Positions 16,583 through 25,108 of a stretch of DNA of 64,000 bases are shown here, piece by piece. The stretch covers positions 868,001 to 932,000 of the forward strand of contig CAVYPC010000002.1 of the NCBI GenBank assembly GCA_963770315.1. Reading direction: 5' to 3'. Positions within the stretch are counted from its first letter, which is position 1, and every line of letters begins with the position of its first letter. Made by a program: the position numbers and the translations under genes. This DNA comes from VRUE01 sp963770315 (GTDB taxonomy: Bacteria > Actinomycetota > Thermoleophilia > Solirubrobacterales > 70-9). Under the pieces are notes generated by a model. The model was not told where the DNA came from. It saw only the letters and a list, made by a program, of their open reading frames with translations, and ran no database searches.

Positions 16583-17674
16583 GTGATCGAGGATCTGGTC
16601 AACGTCGCCGATTTCGAGCGGCTGGCGGCTGAGAAGCTGGATGCGGGTGTCGCCGGGTACTTCTTCGGCGGGGCTGGCGATGAGCTGACGCTGGGGGAGA
16701 ACGTCGCCGCCTGGGGGCGGTGGCGGCTGCGGCCGCGGATGATGGCTGGGCTGAGCGAGTGGGGGACCGGTGCCGAGGTGCTGGGGGCCGGGGTCTCGAT
16801 GCCCGTGCTGGTGGCGCCGGTTGCCTATCAGGGGCTGGTCGACCCGGAGGGAGAGGCGGCGATGGCTCGCGCCGCTGCCGCTGCCGGGACCGTGATGTGC
16901 CTCTCGACCTTGGCCACGATGCGACCCCGCCCGGTCGCCGAGGCGGCGCCGGGCGGCCGGCGCTGGTTTCAGCTCTACTGCTTCAGGGACGAGGGCGTGA
17001 CCAAGGCGCTGGTCGAGGAGGCCGTCGATTGCGGTTACGAGGCGATCGTGGTGACGGTGGACGCGCCGCGTGGAGGCAACCGCGAGCGCGATCGACGGAC
17101 CGGCTTCAATATCCCCGCCGAGCTCGGCGTGCCGAGCATCGAAGCGGCGCTTGGCCCGGGCCGGGCGGTGACGATCGAGGAAACGTTCGACCTGATGGAA
17201 CCGGCGCTCAGGTGGCCGGACCTCGAGGCGCTGGCCGCGGATTGCCGCGTGCCGGTGCTCGTCAAGGGCGTGCTCACCGCCGAGGACGCGGCGCTGGCGA
17301 CCGAGCACGGCGCCGCCGGGATCGTCGTCTCCAATCACGGCGGACGGCAGCTCGACCGCTGTCTCGCCGGCGCCGACGCTCTGCCCGAGGTGGTCGACGC
17401 GGTCGACGGCCGCGCCACCGTGCTGGTCGACGGCGGCATCCGCCGTGGCGTCGACGTCGCGATCGCCCTGGCCCTGGGCGCCGACGCCGTGCTGGTCGGG
17501 CGACCGGCGCTGTGGGGGCTCGCAGCCGGTGGCGAGATGGGCGCGCGGCGGGTGCTCGAGGTGCTGCGCGAGGAGCTCGAGCTGACGCTCGCCCTCTGCG
17601 GCTGCGCCACGCCGGCCGAGCTGACGCGGGCCCACGTGCAGCGGGCACCGGGCGCGTCCGTATATTCGGGCTGA
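16583..17674 (+). CDS. FMN-dependent alpha-hydroxy-acid oxidase/dehydrogenase
   Basis: A 363-aa flavoenzyme of the lactate/glycolate oxidase family, cytoplasmic and TIM-barrel. It shows the N-terminal YFFGGAGDELTL, the FMN-binding PVLVAPVAYQGL, WFQLYCF, VTVDAPRGGNRERD, PVLVKGV with the conserved Lys, and the catalytic His/Arg motif IVVSNHGGRQLD. LVDGGIRRGVDVAIALALGADAVLVGRP binds the FMN phosphate. Substrates in the family include lactate, glycolate and mandelate; this one cannot be fixed by sequence. The Tyr position in YCF is typical of oxidases. Confidence 0.9.
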   Translation: MIEDLVNVADFERLAAEKLDAGVAGYFFGGAGDELTLGENVAAWGRWRLRPRMMAGLSEWGTGAEVLGAGVSMPVLVAPVAYQGLVDPEGEAAMARAAAAAGTVMCLSTLATMRPRPVAEAAPGGRRWFQLYCFRDEGVTKALVEEAVDCGYEAIVVTVDAPRGGNRERDRRTGFNIPAELGVPSIEAALGPGRAVTIEETFDLMEPALRWPDLEALAADCRVPVLVKGVLTAEDAALATEHGAAGIVVSNHGGRQLDRCLAGADALPEVVDAVDGRATVLVDGGIRRGVDVAIALALGADAVLVGRPALWGLAAGGEMGARRVLEVLREELELTLALCGCATPAELTRAHVQRAPGASVYSG

Positions 17675-17697
17675 TGCCCCTCATCTCCAGCTCCTAG

Positions 17698-19593
17698 ATG
17701 GCCCAGCGAATCCCCAGAGACGAATCGCTGAGCCGCGTCCACGGCGTCGGTGCCCTGTTCTCGGCCGCCTACGGCAACGTCGGCTCCTCTATCTACTACG
17801 CCCTCGGCGTCACCGCCGCCTTCGCCCTCGGCCTCACCCCGATCGCCTTTGTCGTCTCCGGCCTGATCTTCGCCGCGACCGCGGCAACCTACGCCGAGGC
17901 GACCGTGATGTACCCGGAGGCGGGCGGGTCTTCGAGCTTCGCCCGCCATGCTTTCAACGAGCTGGTCAGCTTCGTCGCCGCCTGGGGGCAGATGCTCAAC
18001 TACACGATCACGGTCGCGATCTCGGCCTACTTCGTGCCCCACTACCTGGCCGTCTTCTGGCAGCCGCTGGGGGAAGCTCCTGGCGACATCATCGGCGGCG
18101 CAGTCCTGATCGGGGCTCTGGCGCTGCTCAACATCCGCGGCTCGCAGGAGTCGGCGAAACTCAACCTGATCCTCGCCGTCGCCGACCTGGCGACCCAGGT
18201 GGTGCTGGTCGGGATCGGCATCGTGCTGGTGCTCAGCCCCCAGGTGCTGGTCGACAACATCCACCTCGGCGTGGCGCCGACCTGGAGCGACTTCGCCCTC
18301 GGCGTCGCGGTCGCGATGATCGCCTACACCGGCATCGAGACGATCTCCAACATGGCCGAGGAGGCAAAGGACGCGGCGCGCACGATCCCGCGCAGCGTCG
18401 GCCTCACCGTCGCCGCCGTCCTCGGCCTTTACCTGCTGATTCCCGTCGTCGCCCTGTCGGCGATGCCGGTCGTCCAGGACGCCGCCGGCCACTACACGAC
18501 CGCGCTCGGCTCGGAGTTCGCCAGCGACCCGATCCTCGGCATAGTCGAGAACCTCGGCCTCGGCAGCGGCCTGACCGAAGCGCTGCGCTTCTACGTCGGC
18601 ATCCTCGCCGCGGTGATCCTGCTGATCGCCACCAACGCCGGACTGATCGGCGTCTCCCGCCTCACCTACTCGATGGGCCAGCACAGGCAGCTGCCCGAGG
18701 GGCTGCGGGCGGTCCACCCCCGCTACCGCACCCCCTACATCGCGATCATGGTCTTCGCCGGCCTGGCGATGATCACCCTGATCCCCGGGCAGGCCGACTT
18801 CCTGGCGACGCTGTACTCGTTCGGCGCGATGCTCTCCTTCACCATCGCCCACGTCTCGGTGATCCAGCTGCGGCGGCGCAAATCCGGGGAGGAGAGGCCG
18901 TGGAAGCCGCCGCTCAACTTCCACGCTTTCGGCTTCGAGGTGCCGCTGACCGCGGTGCTCGGCGGCCTCGGCACCTTCGCGGCCTGGATCGTGGTGATGG
19001 TGCTCAACCCGCGCACCCTTGCCGTCGGCCTCGGCTGGATGGCGTTCGGGATCGTCGTCTACGTCCTCTATCGCCGCAACCAGAGACTGCCGCTGACCGA
19101 GACGGTCAAAGTGGTTACGCCGGAGCCGCTCGGAGTCGAGGAGATCGAGTACAGAAGCATCCTGGTCGCCTTCGAGGACGGCGAGCCCTTCTCCGAGGAG
19201 ATGGTGGCGACCGCGGTCAAGCTGGCATCGAAGCGGCGCCGCGGCGTCCACATCCACTCGATGCTGATCGTGCCGACCGATCTGCCTCTCAGCGCCGACC
19301 TGCGCGATCGGGAAGCCGAGGCGCAGAGCAAGATCGAGCAGGCGAAGCTGATCGGCGGGCAGCGCGTGACCGGTCACGTCGAGCGCGTGCGACCGGCTCA
19401 GGCCGGCTACTCGATCTCCGACGAGGCGAAGCTGATCAGCGCCGCGGCGGTCGTCGTCGGGCTGCGGTACCGCAATGGCGCTCCGCTTTACGACAAGACC
19501 CTGCAGACCGTTCTCGGCGAGCGCCCCTGCCGCGTCATCGTCGTCTCCGACAGGAGCGGGCAGGGAGCCGAGGCTGCGCCTGTCCTGGCCTAG
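17698..19593 (+). CDS. APC-superfamily transporter with C-terminal UspA domain (KimA-like)
   Basis: A 631-aa protein in two parts. Residues about 1-470 form a 12-helix APC transporter; helix 1 is broken as GALFSAAYGNVGSSIYYALGV and later parts read EAGGSSSFARHAFNEL and AYTGIETISNMAEEAKDA. Residues about 480-620 form a universal-stress-protein-like cytosolic domain (YRSILVAFEDGEPFSEEMV, then AAVVVGLRYRNG). This architecture is that of KimA-type K+ importers, although amino-acid permeases with USP tails also exist. A homologue follows after a 64-aa membrane protein, and then two TrkA/RCK regulators, which favours potassium. Direct evidence for the substrate is lacking. Confidence 0.82.
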   Translation: MAQRIPRDESLSRVHGVGALFSAAYGNVGSSIYYALGVTAAFALGLTPIAFVVSGLIFAATAATYAEATVMYPEAGGSSSFARHAFNELVSFVAAWGQMLNYTITVAISAYFVPHYLAVFWQPLGEAPGDIIGGAVLIGALALLNIRGSQESAKLNLILAVADLATQVVLVGIGIVLVLSPQVLVDNIHLGVAPTWSDFALGVAVAMIAYTGIETISNMAEEAKDAARTIPRSVGLTVAAVLGLYLLIPVVALSAMPVVQDAAGHYTTALGSEFASDPILGIVENLGLGSGLTEALRFYVGILAAVILLIATNAGLIGVSRLTYSMGQHRQLPEGLRAVHPRYRTPYIAIMVFAGLAMITLIPGQADFLATLYSFGAMLSFTIAHVSVIQLRRRKSGEERPWKPPLNFHAFGFEVPLTAVLGGLGTFAAWIVVMVLNPRTLAVGLGWMAFGIVVYVLYRRNQRLPLTETVKVVTPEPLGVEEIEYRSILVAFEDGEPFSEEMVATAVKLASKRRRGVHIHSMLIVPTDLPLSADLRDREAEAQSKIEQAKLIGGQRVTGHVERVRPAQAGYSISDEAKLISAAAVVVGLRYRNGAPLYDKTLQTVLGERPCRVIVVSDRSGQGAEAAPVLA

Positions 19594-19596
19594 AAT
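19591..19596 (+). promoter_or_regulatory. Leaderless -10 box of the 64-aa membrane protein gene
   Basis: TAGAAT overlaps the stop codon of the first transporter and lies 7 nt before the ATG at 19604. Confidence 0.5.
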
Positions 19597-19603
19597 CGCC
19601 GGG

Positions 19604-19798
19604 ATGTCCTCGCCCGAGCGGATCTACCGTGGCTCGATCCTCACTTTCTCCCTTGTCTTCATCGCCCTCGGTCTGGTGATCCTCGTCAGCACGCTCGTCA
19701 ACGGCGGCGGGCCGCTCTCGGTCGGCGTGCTGATGGGCCTCGCTTTCGCAGCCGTCGGCGGCGGGCGGCTCTGGGTCGCCTCGCGGATGAGCCGGTGA
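19604..19798 (+). CDS. 64-aa membrane protein between two APC transporters
   Basis: Unrecognised small protein, MSSPERIYRGSILTFSLVFI at its start. It has two hydrophobic helices (about residues 11-32 and 38-58), the second glycine-rich (VGVLMGLAFAAVGGGRLWVA). Its stop overlaps the start of the second transporter (GTGA), so the two are translationally coupled, and a promoter box sits just upstream. It could be an accessory subunit of the transporter or simply a small membrane protein; nothing decides this. Confidence 0.65.
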   Translation: MSSPERIYRGSILTFSLVFIALGLVILVSTLVNGGGPLSVGVLMGLAFAAVGGGRLWVASRMSR

Positions 19799-21804
19799 GC
19801 ACGCCCGAGCGGCCCGAGCAGCCGGAGCGCGCGCGGATCGAGCCCCTGCTCGACCGCGGGCTCGGCGTGCCCGGCCTCTTCGTCGCCGTCTACTCGGTGG
19901 TCGGGTTCTCGATCTACTTCTCCCTGGGAGTCGTCGCCGACCGCGGCCTCGGCCTGACGCCGCTGATCTTCCTCGCCGCGGGGCTGCTCTTCGTCCTGAC
20001 CACGCTCAGCTACGTCGAGGGCGGGGCGATGTTCCGCGAGCGCGGAGGATCCTCGAGCTTCGCCCGCCACGCCTTCAACGAGCTGATCGCCTTCATCGCC
20101 GGCTGGGCGATCCTGATCGATTACCTGATCGTCGCCGCCCTGGCGGCGATCTCGGTTCCCCACTACCTGGAGCCGATCTCCGCCGATCTCAGCGAGCCGG
20201 GCTGGGAGATCGGCGTCGCCGGGCTGGTGATCGTCGCCGCCTGCGTGCTCAACGTGCTCAACGTGACCGGGCGCGGACGGGCCCGGGGGCTGGCGGTGCT
20301 CGCCCTCGCCGACATCGCGCTGCAGCTGGCGGTGATCGGAGTCGGGGTGCTCGCCATCTTTCACCCCGACCGCCTCACCGACCAGATCGACCTCTTCACC
20401 AATCCCAGCCTCAAGGACATCGTCTACGCGGCCGTCGTAGCGATGCTCGCCTACGCCGGGATCGAGGCCGCCTCGGATCTGGCTCCCGACATCGATGTCA
20501 GGCCGCGGGACCTGAAGCGGATCGTCTCGGTGGGCGCCGTGGCGGTGCCCCTCGTCTATGCCGGGATGGCCGCGATCGCGTTGATGGCGGTGCCGGTGGT
20601 CGCCGGGCCACAGGGGCCGGAAACCGCGCTCGGGGGGGAATTCGTCGAGGCGCCGGTGCTGGGCGTCGTCTCGGCCTACCACCCCGCCTGGGTGGCGAGC
20701 ACGATGCGCTGGGCGGTAGCGCTGGTGGCCGCCCCGGTTTTGTTCTGGGCGGCGACGACGGCGATGCTCGGCGTCTCCCGCCACATCTACACGCTGGCGA
20801 TCAACCGCCAGATCCCCAGCTGGCTGGGCAAGCTCAACGGCCGCTACGCGACCCCACACGTGGCGATCGGGCTCTCCGGCCTGATAGCGATCGGCCTGGT
20901 CGCGCCGACCGACGTCAAGCTGCTGGCCGGCCTCTACGCGTTCGGCGCGATGCTGGCGATCACGATCGCCCACCTCTCGATCCTGCGTCTGCGGATCACC
21001 GAACCCGACCGGCAACGCCCCTTCCGGGTTCCCTGGAGCGTTTCCTGGCGCGGGGCCCAGATTCCCCTGCCGACGCTCTTTGCCGCCGTGCTCAGCGCCC
21101 TCGCCTTCCTCAGCGTCCTCGCCTTCCACGACCGGGCGCGCTGGGTCGGCGGCGGCTGGATGCTCTTTGGCCTCCTCTTCTACGTCGTCTACCGCAAGGT
21201 CTTCGAGGGAACTTCGCTGACGCGGCGTGTCTCGGTCACCGAGAGGGCGTTGACCAAGCAGGCGCCCGACGTCGAATACGGCAACATCCTCGTGCCGGTG
21301 TTCGGCACCGAGCTCGACGACGACATCGTTGCCACCGCCGGCCGGCTAGCGGCCGCCGAGCAGGAGGGGGACGGGGAAGTCGACGAGACCCACCTCGCGA
21401 TCGTCTATGTGCTCGAGGTGCCGCTCTCGCTGCCGCTGGACGCCGAGCTGCCGCCGGAGCGGGAGGAGGAGGCGCTGCACGCGATCGAGCGAGCCCGCGA
21501 AATCGGTGAAGAGTACGAGGACGTGAAAGTGACCGCGTCGGTGACCAGGGCGCGCAAGGTCGGCGCCGGGATAGTCGAAGCGGCGCGAAGGAGTGGGGTC
21601 GAAGCGATCGTGGTCGGGGCCGAGCCGCCGAGCAGGATCCGCGGCGGCGCGACCCTCGGCGGGATCGGCGCCGCCAGGCCGGCCGAGATCGGCGCCGCGA
21701 CCGAGTACGTGCTGAAGAAGGCGCCATGTCAGGTGCTGCTCACGGCTCCGCCTGAGGGCCCGGCTGAGCCGGAGCCCGAACCCGAGCCCGCGCACGCTGA
21801 CTAG
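19795..21804 (+). CDS. Second APC-superfamily transporter with C-terminal UspA domain
   Basis: A 669-aa homologue of the transporter at 17698, with the same layout: a 12-helix APC core (PGLFVAVYSVVGFSIYFSLG, GGSSSFARHAFNELIAF, AYAGIEAASDLAPDI) and a USP-like tail starting near YGNILVPVFGTELDDDIVAT. The tail ends VEAIVVGAEPPSRIRGGATL and a Glu/Pro repeat (EPEPEPEPAHAD). GGSSSFARHAFNEL is identical in the two proteins, showing a duplication. The start GTG overlaps the small membrane gene. Followed by two RCK-domain genes in the same direction. Confidence 0.82.
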   Translation: MSTPERPEQPERARIEPLLDRGLGVPGLFVAVYSVVGFSIYFSLGVVADRGLGLTPLIFLAAGLLFVLTTLSYVEGGAMFRERGGSSSFARHAFNELIAFIAGWAILIDYLIVAALAAISVPHYLEPISADLSEPGWEIGVAGLVIVAACVLNVLNVTGRGRARGLAVLALADIALQLAVIGVGVLAIFHPDRLTDQIDLFTNPSLKDIVYAAVVAMLAYAGIEAASDLAPDIDVRPRDLKRIVSVGAVAVPLVYAGMAAIALMAVPVVAGPQGPETALGGEFVEAPVLGVVSAYHPAWVASTMRWAVALVAAPVLFWAATTAMLGVSRHIYTLAINRQIPSWLGKLNGRYATPHVAIGLSGLIAIGLVAPTDVKLLAGLYAFGAMLAITIAHLSILRLRITEPDRQRPFRVPWSVSWRGAQIPLPTLFAAVLSALAFLSVLAFHDRARWVGGGWMLFGLLFYVVYRKVFEGTSLTRRVSVTERALTKQAPDVEYGNILVPVFGTELDDDIVATAGRLAAAEQEGDGEVDETHLAIVYVLEVPLSLPLDAELPPEREEEALHAIERAREIGEEYEDVKVTASVTRARKVGAGIVEAARRSGVEAIVVGAEPPSRIRGGATLGGIGAARPAEIGAATEYVLKKAPCQVLLTAPPEGPAEPEPEPEPAHAD

Positions 21805-21825
21805 ACTCCCGGCGGTGGTGATTCC

Positions 21826-22266
21826 GTGTTCATCCTGATCGTCGGCTGCGGGCGGGTCGGTTCCTCCGTCGCCCGCTCGATGCTGAGCGAGGGGCACGAA
21901 GTGTCCTGCCTCGACGAGGATCCCGAGTCCCACACCCGGCTCGAGGTCGGGCTCGACAGGGGCTGGGAGGATCTCGGCGGCCGCTTCACCGTCGGCACCG
22001 GCCTCGAGACCGACGCCCTGCTCGCCGCCGGGATCGAGAAGGCCGATGCTTTCATCGCCGCGACCAACGGCGACAACACCAACATCGTGATCGCGCAGAT
22101 CGCCCAGCGCCGCTACGAGGTGCCGACGGTGATCGCGCGGATCCTCGACCCGCTGCGCGCCGAGTGGTACCGGCAGCAGGGCATGAACACGATCTGCCCG
22201 ACCAGGGTTGCGATCGACATGCTCGAGAGCGCCGTCCGCGAGGGCGCCCGGCGCGAGGCGGTCTGA
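21826..22266 (+). CDS. TrkA-N (RCK) domain protein, N-domain only
   Basis: A 146-aa NAD-binding RCK protein. It has the Rossmann loop LIVGCGRVGSSVAR, an acidic end of strand 2 (SCLDEDPESH), GTGLETDALLAAGIEKADAFIAAT and CPTRVAIDMLE. TrkA-type subunits gate K+ channels or transporters in response to nucleotides. This one lacks the TrkA-C domain. It is followed 2 nt later by a full two-domain paralogue, so the two probably form a hetero-oligomer, as in CtrA/TrkA pairs. Confidence 0.88.
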   Translation: MFILIVGCGRVGSSVARSMLSEGHEVSCLDEDPESHTRLEVGLDRGWEDLGGRFTVGTGLETDALLAAGIEKADAFIAATNGDNTNIVIAQIAQRRYEVPTVIARILDPLRAEWYRQQGMNTICPTRVAIDMLESAVREGARREAV

Positions 22267-22267
22267 G

Positions 22268-22948
22268 ATGTACATCATCGTTGTCGGGGCGGGGAAGGTG
22301 GGTTGGAACCTGGCCCGCGAGCTGCTCGAAAAGAACCACGAGGTGACGGTGATCGAGAGCAACCGGCGCCGCTACCTCACGGTCGAGCAGGAGCTCGAGC
22401 ACAACGTCACCTACGGCGATGCCTCCGAGCTCTGGGTGCTCGAGCGAGCCGGGATCCAGCGGGCCGACATGGTGATCGCGGTGACCGGAGACGACGAGGA
22501 CAACATGCTGATCTGCCAGGTCGCGCGGGAGAAGTACGAGGTCGAACGGATCATCGCCCGGGTCAACAACCCGCGTAACCGGCCGCACTTCGACCTGCTC
22601 GGGGTGAAGCCATCGGTCTCCGCCACCGACCTGATCCTGCGGCTGCTCGAGCACGAGGTTCCCGAGTACGGCCTCGTCCACCTGCTCGACCTGCAGGAGG
22701 AGCAGCTGGAGATCATCGAGATGCTGCTCGGCAAGGACTGCGGCGTCACCGGGCGCCGCGTCGGCGACCTCTCGATGCCGGAAGGCAGCCTGCTGATCTC
22801 CGTGCTGCGCGAAGGCAAGGGCTTCGTACCCAACGCCGACACCGTGCTGGAGGTAGGCGATGAGGTGCTCGCCGTGCTGGACCCGGGCCGCGAGGACGAC
22901 CTCAAGGAGCTGTTCGGGCCGGCGGCCGGCGGCAACGGGGCGGGCTGA
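22268..22948 (+). CDS. trkA: TrkA-family potassium uptake regulatory protein (TrkA-N + TrkA-C)
   Basis: A 226-aa K+ transport regulator. Residues 1-120 are TrkA-N: MYIIVVGAGKVGWNLARELL, VTVIESNRRR, TYGDASELWVLERAGIQRADMVIAVTGDDEDN. Residues about 140-220 are TrkA-C: LEIIEMLLGKDCGVTGRRVGDL and VLEVGDEVLAVLDP. It follows the one-domain paralogue, and both lie downstream of two KimA-like transporters. No TrkH/KtrB membrane subunit is in the window, so its partner may be the APC proteins or a distant gene. Confidence 0.9.
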   Translation: MYIIVVGAGKVGWNLARELLEKNHEVTVIESNRRRYLTVEQELEHNVTYGDASELWVLERAGIQRADMVIAVTGDDEDNMLICQVAREKYEVERIIARVNNPRNRPHFDLLGVKPSVSATDLILRLLEHEVPEYGLVHLLDLQEEQLEIIEMLLGKDCGVTGRRVGDLSMPEGSLLISVLREGKGFVPNADTVLEVGDEVLAVLDPGREDDLKELFGPAAGGNGAG

Positions 22949-22951
22949 GCG

Positions 22952-24185
22952 ATGGCCGACCGCGAGGTCGACTTCCTCCTGATCGGCGGCGGCATGGCAT
23001 CGGCGCACTGCGCGGCGGAGCTGCGCAAGCGCGGCGCCGAGGGGTCGATCCTCCTGGCCGGGCGCGAGCCCGAGCCGCCCTACGAACGGCCGCCGCTCTC
23101 GAAGGAGTACATGCGCGGCGAGGCGGAGCGCGAGGACGCCTACGTCAACCCGCGCGGTTGGTATGAGGAGAACGGGGTCGAGCTGCTGACCGGCGTCAAC
23201 GCGATGTCGCTCGATCCGGCTGCCCGCACGGCGAAGCTGCAGGGCGGGGAGGAGGTCGGTTTCGGCAAGGCGCTGCTGGCCACCGGGGCGATGGTCAACA
23301 TCCTGCGGGTCGAGGGGGCCGAGAACGAGGGCGTCCACTACCTGCGCGCCTTCGGCAACTCCGATGCGATCCGCGCCGATGCCGAGGCGGCCGAGCACGT
23401 GGTTCTGGTGGGCGGCAGCTACATCGGCTGCGAGGTCGCCGCCTCGCTGACCGCGAAGGGGGTCAAGTGCACGATCGTGATGATGGAGGACGTCGCGCTC
23501 TCGCGGGTCTTCGGCGAGGACGCCGGCGGCTGGTTCCAGGAGAAGCTCGAATCTCACGGGATTACGTTTCACGGCGGCGAGGAGCTGGAGGCCTTCGAGG
23601 GTGACGGGCGGGTCAAAGCGGTGTTGACCAAGAGCGGCCTCGCGATCGAGTGCGACGCAGTCGTGGTCGGCGCCGGGGTGCGCCCTGACACGATGCTCGC
23701 CCAGCGCGCCGGGCTCGAGGTCGACGACGGGATCGTCTGCGACGCGAGGCTCGAAGACTTCGGCCGAGGGGATTTACGCCGCCGGCGACTGCTGTTCCTA
23801 TGACAGCGTCGTCCACGGCAGGCGGATCCGGGTCGAGCACTGGGACGTGGCGATGCAGCAGGGAATGCACGCTGCCCGCAACATGCTCGGCGAGAACCGA
23901 GACTACGACGTCGTCCCCTACTTCTTCAGCGATCTCGCCGACTGGGCAAGCCTCGAGTACGTCGGTCCGGCGGCCGGGTGGGACGAGGAAATCTGGCGCG
24001 GCGATCGCGAGGGCGGCGAGTTCTCAGTCTGGTACTTGAAGGACGGCAAGGTTGCGGGCGCCCTCAGCGTCGAGCGCTCCGAAGACCTCGCCGAGGCGCG
24101 CCGCCTGCTGGCCGGCGGCGTCGACGTCTCCGTCGCTCGCGACCTGATCGCCGACCCCGGGGGCGATCTGGGCGGGATCTCCTAG
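22952..24185 (+). pseudogene. FAD-dependent NAD(P)H oxidoreductase (ferredoxin reductase-like), frameshifted
   Basis: The gene encodes a rubredoxin/ferredoxin-reductase-type flavoprotein with two Rossmann folds: DFLLIGGGMASAHCAAELRK (FAD), RPPLSKEYMRG and VVLVGGSYIGCEVAASLTAKG (NAD(P)H). The frame from 22952 breaks at about 23756-23760. There it runs into GRGDLRRRR and stops at 23803, while one frame over the expected SAEGIYAAGDCCSYDSVV and a reductase C-terminal domain continue to 24185. One extra base in GAAGACTTCGG explains it. Both halves keep normal codon use, so the break is recent or a sequencing error. No slippery site is visible, so programmed frameshifting is unlikely. Confidence 0.85.
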
Positions 24186-24240
24186 CGGCGAGGCGTGCGC
24201 GCACCCGCCGCGCGCCGCTGGATATCCTCAAGCTGTTCGT

Positions 24241-24312
24241 TGCGCCCTGGTGTAATTGGCAACACGCCAGTCTCTGGAACTGGAATTTGGGGTTCGAGTC
24301 CCTGGGGCGCAG
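24241..24312 (+). tRNA. tRNA-Gln (anticodon CTG)
   Basis: A full cloverleaf can be drawn. The acceptor is TGCGCCC/GGGCGCA, the D-stem GTGT/ACAC and the anticodon stem CCAGT/ACTGG. The loop CTCTGGA gives anticodon CTG, which reads CAG. The T-arm loop is TTCGAGT on a TGGGG/CCCTG stem, followed by discriminator G. The CCA end is not encoded. The D-loop contains the usual GG. Confidence 0.93.
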
Positions 24313-24352
24313 TCCGGCAAAAGTCCTGCATAACCACGTCTAGCCGCTCTGC

Positions 24353-24358
24353 TACCTT
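24353..24358 (+). promoter_or_regulatory. -10 box of the Glu-rich lipoprotein gene
   Basis: TACCTT lies 8 nt before the ATG at 24367, again with no Shine-Dalgarno sequence. Confidence 0.45.
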
Positions 24359-24366
24359 CGCCTCGC

Positions 24367-25104
24367 ATGGGGATCTCCAAGCGCCTTCTCGCGACCTTGT
24401 CCATCGCCGCCCTGACCCTGTCTCTAGCGGGCTGCGGCGGTGGAGGCGGCGACGACTCGACCGCGGCGGCGCCGGTGGAAACGACCGAAGCGATCACCGC
24501 CCTGAGCAGGGAGGAGCTGATCGCCCAAGGCGACGCGATCTGCGCCGAGGTCAACGCGGCCGTGGGCACGGTCGGCTCGACCAGCTCCGGCGCCGCCGGG
24601 CAGGCCGCGCAGGTTGCCGGCCTCTACGGCGGGATGGCCGAACGCCTCGACGGTCTCGGGGCGCCCAGCGACGACAGCACCGGCTACCCCGAATTCATCG
24701 CCTCGGCCGAAGCGCTCGCGCAGGCTGAGGACAACGTCAAGTTGGCCTCCGAACGCGAAGAAGGGGAAGCGCTCTCCGAAGCCGAAGCCGAAGCATCCTC
24801 TGCGCTCGCCTCATTCCAGTCGGCGGCAACGTCTTTCGGCTTCGAACAATGCTCCGAAGCTCCCGCCGCGCCGGTGCCGAGCGGTTCGGGCTCGGGCGAA
24901 GAACCGGGCGGCGAATCGGCTCCCGAAGGGGTCGAAGAAGAAGTCGAAGAAGCGGCGCCTGAAGAAGAAGCCGAAGTGGCGCCTGAAGTGGGCGGCCCGG
25001 TCGAAGAAGAAAGCGCCGGCGGCGGCGCCGGCGTGGGCGGTGGCACCGAAGGCGGCGGCAGCGGCTCCGGTGGCGGGTCGAGCGGCGGCATCGGCCCGGG
25101 CTAA
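24367..25104 (+). CDS. Glu-rich lipoprotein of unknown function
   Basis: A 245-aa exported protein. A Lys/Arg-containing signal leads to the lipobox SLAGC (Cys23), so it should be membrane-anchored on the outside. Residues 24-165 are a helical, Ala/Glu-rich domain (AEVNAAVGTVG, YGGMAERLDGLGAP, AEALAQAEDNVKLASEREEG) containing one Cys. The rest is low-complexity: Glu/Pro-rich, then Gly/Ser-rich (GGGSGSGGGSSGGIGPG), probably an extended linker through the wall. 32 of 36 Glu codons are GAA, against the genome habit of GAG. It converges on the ABC exporter operon with only 4 bp between stops. Confidence 0.75.
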   Translation: MGISKRLLATLSIAALTLSLAGCGGGGGDDSTAAAPVETTEAITALSREELIAQGDAICAEVNAAVGTVGSTSSGAAGQAAQVAGLYGGMAERLDGLGAPSDDSTGYPEFIASAEALAQAEDNVKLASEREEGEALSEAEAEASSALASFQSAATSFGFEQCSEAPAAPVPSGSGSGEEPGGESAPEGVEEEVEEAAPEEEAEVAPEVGGPVEEESAGGGAGVGGGTEGGGSGSGGGSSGGIGPG

Positions 25105-25108
25105 GGCT

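Noticed and set aside
23750..23765. Programmed frameshift in the FAD reductase gene
   Set aside because: GAAGACTTCGG has no slippery heptamer, no adjacent stop that would pause ribosomes and no downstream stimulator hairpin noted.
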